Shown here: piece by piece, positions 38,273 to 45,795 of the stretch
How the letters are laid out: every line of letters begins with the position of its first letter
Numbering within the stretch: position 1 is the stretch's first letter
From: Streptomyces sp. TS71-3
GTDB lineage: Bacteria > Actinomycetota > Actinomycetes > Streptomycetales > Streptomycetaceae
DNA: 64,000 bases
Assembly (NCBI RefSeq): GCF_018327685.1
Contig: NZ_BNEL01000001.1
Span: forward strand, 1,116,001 to 1,180,000
Reading direction: 5' to 3'
Translations under genes and position numbers: made by a program
Notes under the pieces: generated by a model
Seen by the model: the letters and a program-made list of their open reading frames with translations, nothing else
Told to the model about the DNA's origin: nothing
Database searches by the model: none

Positions 38273-40070
38273 CTGCTCCCCGCACCCGCGGGGATGGTCC
38301 CCAGAACCAGACAATGCCCAATGTCTGTAGGCACTGCTCCCCGCACCCGCGGGGATGGTCCCGTCGAGACCCGCTACGGCGCCATGTACAAGGCCTGCTC
38401 CCCGCACCCGCGGGGATGGTCCCACCACCGACATCGAGCAGAGCCGCAGCACGGTCTGCTCCCCGCACCCGCGGGGATGGTCCCAGGTCTGCTGTGCGGG
38501 CCGGTTGTCCGCATCCCTGCTCCCCGCACCCGCGGGGATGGTCCCTCGGGGTCCAGGAGGTGTCGGGGCATCGGAAGCTGCTCCCCGCACCCGCGGGGAT
38601 GGTCCCAGCCAGAGTCCACGATCAAGGGAGAACCGAATCTGCTCCCCGCACCCGCGGGGATGGTCCCGAGGAGAGTGCCCGCCGTGACCACGCACGCGGC
38701 TGCTCCCCGCACCCGCGGGGATGGTCCCCTGCATGCTGGTGATGCCGAGCGCGTTGGCGGCTGCTCCCCGCACCCGCGGGGATGGTCCCGACGAGCTCAA
38801 GGCCACCCTGGCGCAGCTCGGCTGCTCCCCGCACCCCCGGGGATGGTCCCGTACACGTCCGGGTAGCGGTCGGAGACGCCGACTGCTCCCCGCACCCGCG
38901 GGGATGGTCCCACAAGGCCAGACCGTACCGGCATTGCCGTTGGCTGCTCCCCGCACCCGCGGGGATGGTCCCTTTCCGAGAGCCCAGCGCACGGCGTGAG
39001 GGGTCTGCTCCCCGCACCCGCGGGGATGGTCCCGCGCGACGTAGCTCCTCGTCGCGACGCATCCACTGCTCCCCGCACCCGCGGGGATGGTCCCGAGCAG
39101 AATATGACCGGCGCCGCTGTTCCCGTCTGCTCCCCGCACCCGCGGGGATGGTCCCGCGAACGGGGTGTAGGGGGTGAGACGCTTCTTCTGCTCCCCGCAC
39201 CCGCGGGGATGGTCCCGCGGCCTGTCGACTCGTGCCGAGCGCGCGGCCCTGCTCCCCGCACCCGCGGGGATGGTCCGGGCGACCTGGACGACAGCGAGGA
39301 CATCGTCTGCTGCTCCCCGCACCCGCGGGGATGGTCCCGAGACGTTCGCGGAGTCCGAGCAGGATCGCGCCTGCTCCCCGCACCCGCGGGGATGGTCCCG
39401 TGACGTTTCATGACGAGGACGGGCCGCTCGGCTGCTCCCCGCACCCGCGGGGATGGTCCCACTGTCCTGTCGTCAATCTCCACCTTGATGGGCTGCTCCC
39501 CGCACCCGCGGGGATGGTCCCGGCACCTGGACCGTGCCCGGGTGATCGCCAAACTGCTCCCCGCACCCGCGGGGATGGTCCCCCGTCGGTCTGGGCTTGG
39601 AGGTAGAAGGCGGTCTGCTCCCCGCACCCGCGGGGATGGTCCCGGCATGGTCCTGGAGGTCATGGGCGAGGTCGCCTGCTCCCCGCACCCGCGGGGAAGG
39701 TCCTCCGCGCGTGCGGCGGCGACGCCGTCCCGGGTGCTGCTCCCCGCACCCGCGGGGATGGTCCCGGCTGCTGGACAACGAGGGCCGCGGCCGGCGCCTG
39801 CTCCCCGCACCCGCGGGGACGGGCCCTACCCGGACACGCTCACGCGGGTCGCGGTCAACTGCTCCCTGCACCCGCGGGGATGGTCCCGCGAGGATGAGTC
39901 CGATGTCGATTACTTCCTGCTGCTCCCTGCACCCGCGGGGATGGTCCCGTGCAGGGTTCCACCGGCTCAGCCGGGACGGCTGCTCCCCGCACCCGCGGCG
40001 ATGGCCCCAGTCCAGGTCCGCGCCGAACGCCTGACTCATCCTGCTCCCCCCACCCGCGGGGGATGGCCCC
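38273..40070 (+). CRISPR. CRISPR array 2, type I-E, 30 repeats and 29 spacers
   Basis: The same 29-bp repeat as array 1 occurs on the plus strand with 32-bp spacers (61-bp period), starting at 38273 next to the leader. Repeats are near identical up to about 39615. After that they decay: the repeats at 39676, 39798, 39859, 39920, 39980 and 40041 each carry one or more changes, the spacer before 39980 is one base short, and the last repeat has one extra base. One repeat at 38822 has CCCC in the loop and 39249 ends in G. The decay confirms that the leader-proximal end is on the left. Confidence 0.98.
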
Positions 40071-40257
40071 CGCGACGGGAGCGACTCACGAGCGAGGAGC
40101 TGGGCCTGCTGCCGTATGACGTAGGCCGAGCTCCGCCCGCCGCACAGGCCTGCGACGACGGGAAAATTACGGACTGTCGCCGCGTAAGCACGCGCGATAG
40201 CCTTGTCTCTGCCTTGTGCGGGATGACCGGCGACACAGGAGGGGCGCGAGGGGGATC

Positions 40258-41034
40258 GTGGAGCGGCGCGATATGCGAGGGCATTACGAGGAGCTGGCAG
40301 TCGAGTACGACGAGCACTGGGTCTACGGTCCGGACTACGTTCCCTGGATGTCGGGCCGGATCGCAGATGCGTTGCGGCTCGTTCCCACGGACCGAATCGC
40401 CGATGTCGGCTCGGGGACGGGTCTGTTCGCCAGAGAAGTGGCGCGTCAGCTCCAGCCTCGTCATCCCATTCTGTGTGTCGATCCGTCCGAGGCCATGCTC
40501 AGTCAGCTTGGCACGCCGCCGCCGGCCGCTCTGACGCCGATCGTTGCGTCTGCTGAGGACATCGCCGAAGGACGTACGCGTCTGCCCTACGAGCGGCTCG
40601 ACGCGATGTGGTTGAAGGAGTCCGTGCACCACGTGGCCGATCCGGCTCGCACGCTTCGTGGCCTGGCCGACCGGCTGGCGCCCGGAGGCCGGTTGCTGGT
40701 GGTGATGCTTCCGGCCAGTATCCAGTACCCGCTGTTCGAGGCGGCCCTGGCGCGGTTCGAGGAGTTGCAGCCGGATCCCGCCGTTGTCGAGGGGCATCTG
40801 CGCGCGGCGGGGCTGGAGGCCAGCCTGACTTACGTCGAGCATGAGCTGCGCATCGACCGGGACAAGTATCTCGGCATGGTGCGTGCTCGCTACATGTCTC
40901 TGCTCTCCACGTTCAGCGACAGCGAGATCGAGAAGGGCATCGAGGAGATGCGCGCCGCTCATCCGGAGCCGGTTCTGGTGCTTCCCGACCGGTTCGCCTT
41001 CGTCCTCGGTCGGCGGGTCGGGGAGTCCGTGTGA
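40258..41034 (+). CDS. class I SAM-dependent methyltransferase (first gene of STAND operon)
   Basis: This 258-residue Rossmann-fold methyltransferase opens with YEELAVEYDEHWVYGPDYVP. SAM-binding motif I is IADVGSGTGLFAREVA (about residues 47-62), and acidic VDPSEAM follows as motif II. LDAMWLKESVHHVADPARTL and LAPGGRLLVVMLP correspond to the post-I region. The substrate is unknown; the UbiE/small-molecule type is the closest by eye. GTG 40258 has GAGGGGG just upstream. The stop overlaps the GTG of the NACHT gene (GTGA, 41031-41034), so it belongs to the same operon. It sits 187 bp from the end of CRISPR array 2. Confidence 0.85.
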   Translation: MERRDMRGHYEELAVEYDEHWVYGPDYVPWMSGRIADALRLVPTDRIADVGSGTGLFAREVARQLQPRHPILCVDPSEAMLSQLGTPPPAALTPIVASAEDIAEGRTRLPYERLDAMWLKESVHHVADPARTLRGLADRLAPGGRLLVVMLPASIQYPLFEAALARFEELQPDPAVVEGHLRAAGLEASLTYVEHELRIDRDKYLGMVRARYMSLLSTFSDSEIEKGIEEMRAAHPEPVLVLPDRFAFVLGRRVGESV

Positions 41035-43685
41035 GCGCCATGGTCGACGAGCGGTTGCGGCGCCTGCGCAGTGAACTCGACGACCATTCACGGATCGCCG
41101 ATCGACTGGGGCTCGATCTGGAGCGGCCGTTACGGTCCCTCAACGACGGCTACCCCGAGAACGCGGTGGCCCTGGTCGGGAAACTGACCGAGAAGCTGCT
41201 CAAGGAGTTGTGGCGTCACCACGACATCGAGGGGGATCCTTCGACGAAGGCGCTGAACGACCTGGTCAAGCGGTGCCGTCCGCACATTCGCAGCAGCACG
41301 GTTCTGGATGCGCTCGACGACATTCGACGGCTCCGTAACCGCTCGACGCACGACGGGTACGACATCAGTGACGAGGACGGCCTGCTGGCGGTCCGCAGGC
41401 TCGTAGACGTACTGGTCTGGTTCACAGACACCGGGAGTGCCGCGCTCCTCGGTGGCGAGCCCGATATGGTGCCCGAGGTGGCGCGCCGCTGCGAGTTTCT
41501 CGCCGGGCTGTACGTCACCCTTGGGTACCGGCAGGCCAAGCGGTTCGTCCTCAGCCCGGATACCGTGTACCAGCTGTTCTGCCGTGAGTCGGGCATGCGG
41601 CTGGAGTACGTGGAGTTGATGCTCTCCCGGGATGCCGACGACCTGAGCACCGTTCTTGCCTCCAGCGGCGGGGAGCTGCTGCGTACCCGGTTGCCCAAAC
41701 TCACTCGGTTCGTCGTCCTGGACAACGACAGCGGCGCGCAGCCCGGCGCCCTCCACCAGATGCTGGGTCTCGACTTCCGCATCGTGCGCTACGACGGCTT
41801 CGTCGACACCCTCGTCGATCTTGACGCTCACCTCTCCCATCTGTCCTCCGCTCATGTCCTGGCGGGGCCGCGGACTGCTGTCCCCGCGGCGGCGCTGACC
41901 ACAGATCCGCGCACCGGCGAGTTGAGGATGGAACAGTCCGAAGACGCTGCGGAACTCCTGAGGCGCCTGGTGCGCGGCAGCGCGAACGTCCTGGTCACCG
42001 GACGCCCGGGGAGCGGCAAGAGCACGCTTTTGCGCTCCCTGGCTGCCAATCCGGAGGTCCGCCGCTTCCGCTTCTACTTCGATCTGAGTCTAAAACCGAA
42101 GGGTGAACCGTTCTCCGAGTACGCGGCCCGCCTCCTCGCGCCGGCCATGACCTCGGACCGTTCGCGTGCTTACGATCTCTTCCTCTACCTCATCCGTTCC
42201 GGCACGGCGGTGTGTGTGCTCGACGCGGTGGACGAGGGCGTCGACGAGCCAAGCCCTGCCGGCTTCCTGCGGCTCTTCACCGATCTGGCAGCCGTCCTGT
42301 CCGCCGAATCGGCAGTGGTGATGAGTTCAAGGGTCTCCTTCCTCGCGGACTCGCCCCAGGTACGCCAGCTGCTGGACAGCGGCGCGGGCCGCTCCGAGCA
42401 ACTGGTGGAGCAGATGTACGCGAACGGCCTCGATCCGTCCCGCGTGCCTCACTTCCATGTCGTACGCCTGGCTGATCCGAAGGCAACTCCTCTGGAGAGG
42501 CGCCTCACCGCGTCACTGAAGCTTCCTGCGGGGAAGCCGCTCGCGGACATCTTGGGCGTTCACCTTTCGCGGACGTTGGCGGAGGCCGGGCAGGCTGAGT
42601 TGGAGCAGCGGTTGCCCGCCGCGTTCGGCCACGCCTTCCTTACCGACCGCACTGTGTTCTCCCTCCTCGATATCCACCGGCAGTTGGGTGCCGGCGCCTT
42701 CAAGGACGGGCGCCTCGGTCTCGACAACTGTGTCCTGGCTCCTGTGCTGCGGCCTGCCGGGCGAGATCACCTTGCTTTCGCGCACACGGCGTACCAGGAG
42801 TTACTGGCTGCCAGGTTTCTGGCCGAGCCGAAGAACCGGGAAACCGCAGCGGACCTTTCAGGCGGTGCCTTCCTTACCGAGCAGGTCCGCGCGTTCCTTG
42901 CCGGAATGCCCGGCAGCCCCGAAACAGAGGACTGCGTGCTGCCCGCCGGAGCGTATCTGGTCGGGCCGGCAGAACGGCTGCTGATCCGCCGCGTCGAACG
43001 CCCCGTACGCTTCGACCGCCATGCGGTGACGGTCGAACGCTACCGCCGCTTCCTCGACGCCTTGGACGCGGACGGCACCTCGCAGTGGGACCACCCCGAC
43101 CAGCCGGCTCACGTGACACACCGCCCGTGGACCGACCGGCTGATGCGGCCCGACTACTACGAGAATCCGCGCTATGCCGACCACCCCGCCATCTGCGTGA
43201 GCTGGTGGAGCGCCTACGCCTTCGCGGCGTTCGACGGCAAGCGTCTGCCGACCTCGCTGGAATGGGAGGCCGCGGCCCGTGGAAGCTTCGGGCGCTTGTT
43301 CCCCTGGGGCGACGGCCCCGACATCGCCCGTGTCAACTGCGCCGACACATGGGTCGATCAGCCCGTCGTGACCTACCAGGCGTGGTACCGGGACTTCGCG
43401 GGCGATGCTGTCAGGCGGGCAGGGGTGACACCCGTCGGCGAACGGCCCGGCAACCGCTCGCCGTTCGGCGTCCTCGACATGGTGGGCAACTGCTGGGAAT
43501 GGACCTCCACCAGCCTGGACGACCTCGGCGAGGCCGTCATCTGCGGCGGCAGCTACGACAACCCGATGCGTGCGGTGCAGACGAGTAGCAAGGGCATCTA
43601 CCGGAAGCGCGGAACAAGCAACGCGGTCGGCTTCCGGTGTGTGCAAGACGCCGACACGTCCAGCACAGGGGAGACGACGCAATGA
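41031..43685 (+). CDS. HEPN-NACHT STAND NTPase with C-terminal FGE-like domain
   Basis: This is an 884-residue multidomain protein. Residues about 25-135 look like a DUF4145-type HEPN domain and contain RNRSTH (Arg102, His107), an R-X4-H pattern seen in HEPN ribonucleases. A linker domain leads to a NACHT-type NTPase with Walker A TGRPGSGKST (323-332), Walker B VCVLDAVDEG (Asp398, Asp401-Glu402) and MSSRVSFL. A helical region follows. The C-terminal quarter (about 660-880) is FGE-sulfatase-like: LPTSLEWEAAARGSFGRLFP, GVLDMVGNCWEWTS, CGGSYDNP and VGFRCV. The cysteine pair needed for formylglycine synthesis is not visible, so this part is probably a binding module. NACHT STAND proteins act as ligand-triggered immune switches in bacteria. 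It is coupled by 4-nt overlaps on both sides. Confidence 0.85.
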   Translation: MSAMVDERLRRLRSELDDHSRIADRLGLDLERPLRSLNDGYPENAVALVGKLTEKLLKELWRHHDIEGDPSTKALNDLVKRCRPHIRSSTVLDALDDIRRLRNRSTHDGYDISDEDGLLAVRRLVDVLVWFTDTGSAALLGGEPDMVPEVARRCEFLAGLYVTLGYRQAKRFVLSPDTVYQLFCRESGMRLEYVELMLSRDADDLSTVLASSGGELLRTRLPKLTRFVVLDNDSGAQPGALHQMLGLDFRIVRYDGFVDTLVDLDAHLSHLSSAHVLAGPRTAVPAAALTTDPRTGELRMEQSEDAAELLRRLVRGSANVLVTGRPGSGKSTLLRSLAANPEVRRFRFYFDLSLKPKGEPFSEYAARLLAPAMTSDRSRAYDLFLYLIRSGTAVCVLDAVDEGVDEPSPAGFLRLFTDLAAVLSAESAVVMSSRVSFLADSPQVRQLLDSGAGRSEQLVEQMYANGLDPSRVPHFHVVRLADPKATPLERRLTASLKLPAGKPLADILGVHLSRTLAEAGQAELEQRLPAAFGHAFLTDRTVFSLLDIHRQLGAGAFKDGRLGLDNCVLAPVLRPAGRDHLAFAHTAYQELLAARFLAEPKNRETAADLSGGAFLTEQVRAFLAGMPGSPETEDCVLPAGAYLVGPAERLLIRRVERPVRFDRHAVTVERYRRFLDALDADGTSQWDHPDQPAHVTHRPWTDRLMRPDYYENPRYADHPAICVSWWSAYAFAAFDGKRLPTSLEWEAAARGSFGRLFPWGDGPDIARVNCADTWVDQPVVTYQAWYRDFAGDAVRRAGVTPVGERPGNRSPFGVLDMVGNCWEWTSTSLDDLGEAVICGGSYDNPMRAVQTSSKGIYRKRGTSNAVGFRCVQDADTSSTGETTQ

Positions 43686-43948
43686 GCGGGGCCGGGGCGC
43701 GGCAGGGAACCATCGTCGACAGGCGCCCGAGCGGTGGAGGACCGAGCGGTGCGCTCGGCTCGTACGTCGTCCGGGACGACGAGGACGAGCGGTACTACAC
43801 CTTCGACTACCGGCAGATCGTCACCGAGGGATTCCGGACCATCCGCACCGGCGAGCACGTCCGCTTCTACATCAGCGCCGAGAGCCCCGATCGGGCCGAG
43901 TTCGTCATCCGCCTCGACCAGCCCGACCCGGCCGAGTACTACCGGTGA
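43682..43948 (+). CDS. small cold-shock-like (OB-fold) protein of the STAND operon
   Basis: This 88-residue protein is encoded between the NACHT and CorA-like genes. After a Gly/Arg-rich start, the stretch GTIVDR through GSYVVRDDEDERYYTFDYRQ and IVTEGFRTIRTGEHVRFYIS resembles the strand order of cold-shock domains, which often bind nucleic acid. The classical RNP1 aromatic motif is not obvious, so this remains tentative. The ATG overlaps the upstream stop (ATGA) and its own stop overlaps the next start (GTGA). The tight coupling argues that it is a real component, perhaps an RNA-binding or adaptor subunit. Confidence 0.65.
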   Translation: MSGAGARQGTIVDRRPSGGGPSGALGSYVVRDDEDERYYTFDYRQIVTEGFRTIRTGEHVRFYISAESPDRAEFVIRLDQPDPAEYYR

Positions 43949-45261
43949 CCACGGCCGGTAACCCACTGCTTGAGGAGGTCACGGGGGCACGCCAGGAGCT
44001 GACCGTCGTCCTGCCGGTGCGGCTGCTGCGCACCCCCCAGTGGCCCGAAGGGCCCTTCCCCTTCGATCTGGGTAACCGCCGCACGGACACCCAGACCCGC
44101 TCCACCTACTTCGCACCCGCTTCCGCCCGCGCACTGTACGGGGAACCCGGGCGGCCATGTCGATGGCATCTGCCGCTCGACGTCAAGCACGACGGGTTGC
44201 AGCTGCTCGGGATGGAACTGCTGCGTGCGGCCACCACCAGCAACACCGAGCACGCCCTTGCCGTCCTTCACTTCAGCGTGGAAAGAGAGCTGCTGCCCGT
44301 GCTGCGGGCCCTGGCCGGTCGGCGGCCGAACCACGGTGAGGAACCGCTCACCGGGCCCTTCGACCCTGCCAGGCTCCTCGCGGGCGTCGCCGATGTTCGT
44401 GACCGCGACGCACCCTTCGCCATCGCTCGGCCCTACACGATCGCCTTCCTGACCCCCACGCCGCAACAGACCCCCGCGCTCCGCTCCGGCTTGGAAGGGA
44501 CACTGCCCGCCACCGCCGACCGCTGGCTGTGGCAGCTCGCCTCACGCTCCACACCCGAGGACTTCCCCCTGCCACCCGAGACCGCCGGCCAGCAATTCAA
44601 GGACGCCATAAGGATCTCAGCGGACTGGAGCGCCCTGGTACTTCGACAAGGGGCTGCTTTCCTCGGCCATCGGGCGGACACCGGGGCGGGCGACTTCTTC
44701 GAGTTCGCCGCACTGCATTCCCGCACCGTCTACCTCGACGCCCTGCTCCTCGGCTCGCTCCAGCGCGATCACATCGACGAGCTCACGGACGAACTCTCCC
44801 ACGTGTTCACCTCCGCGCGGCTGGCCCACCGGGTCGCCAGACTGGAGAGGAACATCGCCGTCTTCCGCAGCACCTACTGGCGCCAGCACCTCACGGCACA
44901 CGGGCCGGCGAATGATCTCCTGCTCGCCTTCCAGAACCAGCACCGGTTACCCGTACGGTTCGACGAGATCCTCGCCGAAGCGGCCGACTACAGCAGGCTC
45001 GTGCAGACCCAGGAAAGCCAGCAGATCAGCGGGGCCCTGGGCGTCCTGACCATCCTCGGTCTACCGCTCAGCACAGCCCTGAGCATCCTGCAGGTCCTCG
45101 ACGACCACTCCGTGGTCGACCTGATCGTCTCCCTCACCTTGTCGATCGCCGCCACGGCCGCGGCTCTGACCACGCGGTACGGGCGCTTGGTCCTGTCGTC
45201 GCTGCGGGGCGAGATGACCAGGCGTAGAGATCACCGAACTGCCCACCGACGTGATGGCTGA
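43945..45261 (+). CDS. CorA-topology membrane protein of the STAND operon
   Basis: This 438-residue protein has a large hydrophilic N-terminal region. Near the C-terminus are two closely spaced membrane helices, about 361-381 (SGALGVLTILGLPLSTALSI) and 390-410 (VVDLIVSLTLSIAATAAALT). A basic cytoplasmic tail follows. This is the arrangement of CorA-type magnesium channels, and a helical stretch SARLAHRVARLERNIAVFRS precedes them, but the CorA GMN signature is absent. A likely role is a membrane effector whose pore opens when the STAND partner is activated, but that is inference. The GTG start overlaps the upstream stop (GTGA). It ends 51 bp from a convergent immunity gene. Confidence 0.65.
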   Translation: MTTAGNPLLEEVTGARQELTVVLPVRLLRTPQWPEGPFPFDLGNRRTDTQTRSTYFAPASARALYGEPGRPCRWHLPLDVKHDGLQLLGMELLRAATTSNTEHALAVLHFSVERELLPVLRALAGRRPNHGEEPLTGPFDPARLLAGVADVRDRDAPFAIARPYTIAFLTPTPQQTPALRSGLEGTLPATADRWLWQLASRSTPEDFPLPPETAGQQFKDAIRISADWSALVLRQGAAFLGHRADTGAGDFFEFAALHSRTVYLDALLLGSLQRDHIDELTDELSHVFTSARLAHRVARLERNIAVFRSTYWRQHLTAHGPANDLLLAFQNQHRLPVRFDEILAEAADYSRLVQTQESQQISGALGVLTILGLPLSTALSILQVLDDHSVVDLIVSLTLSIAATAAALTTRYGRLVLSSLRGEMTRRRDHRTAHRRDG

Positions 45262-45312
45262 CCGACTCAGAGCGTGTGACACAATTTTCACGCTTGACCG
45301 GGGCACCGTCCG

Positions 45313-45765
45313 TCAGTCAAGACCTCCTGTGTCGATGAGGTGGGCGAGGAACAACTCCTCCAGTGCGTCGTCGGAGGCGTTGGGCAGTCTGGTGTCAGGA
45401 ATGTCGCTTTCCAAGCCCCATTCCGTGTTGAAGGTGATGCCGAGCCTGTCAGGGATGAGGTTCGCTCGCGCCCACGCCACGAACTCCGCTGCCATCGCGG
45501 CAGTGCTTTCTTCAATAGCCAACCCTTCCGGGTTCAACTTGGCGATTCCCTCTGCTTCCTCACCTCCGTCCAGTGTGATACCGAAGAAAAGCGATGCCTC
45601 ACCACCGGGCAGTTCTGCTCGTGGGTCCTCGGTCCGGATGAACTCGTTGGGGTCGCGCGCCAGTAGTCGCTCACGGATCTGGGTGAAGGTCAGCCCCCAT
45701 GTCTCGCCTGCGGGGGGCGTAAAGATGTAGGTTGTGCGCAGCTCGGCGAGCTCACTGGTATTCAT
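45313..45765 (-). CDS. probable immunity protein for the adjacent toxin
   Basis: This 150-residue acidic soluble protein (TWGLTFTQIRERLLARDPNE, LFFGITLDGGEEAEGIAKLN) belongs to no family I recognise with certainty. It directly follows a polymorphic toxin gene with a 30-bp gap. Its size, acidity and position are what is expected of a cognate immunity protein that blocks the nuclease domain. The start ATG 45765 has AAGGA 6 nt upstream. Confidence 0.6.
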   Translation of the reverse strand: MNTSELAELRTTYIFTPPAGETWGLTFTQIRERLLARDPNEFIRTEDPRAELPGGEASLFFGITLDGGEEAEGIAKLNPEGLAIEESTAAMAAEFVAWARANLIPDRLGITFNTEWGLESDIPDTRLPNASDDALEELFLAHLIDTGGLD

Positions 45766-45795
45766 TGGTCAGTCCTTGCGTGGCTCTGCTTGTGG

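Noticed and set aside
38197..40070. Open frames with recurring Ser-Pro-His-Pro-Arg-Gly-Trp-Ser peptides
   Set aside because: The peptides are the CRISPR repeat read in frame; this is array 2 and its leader.
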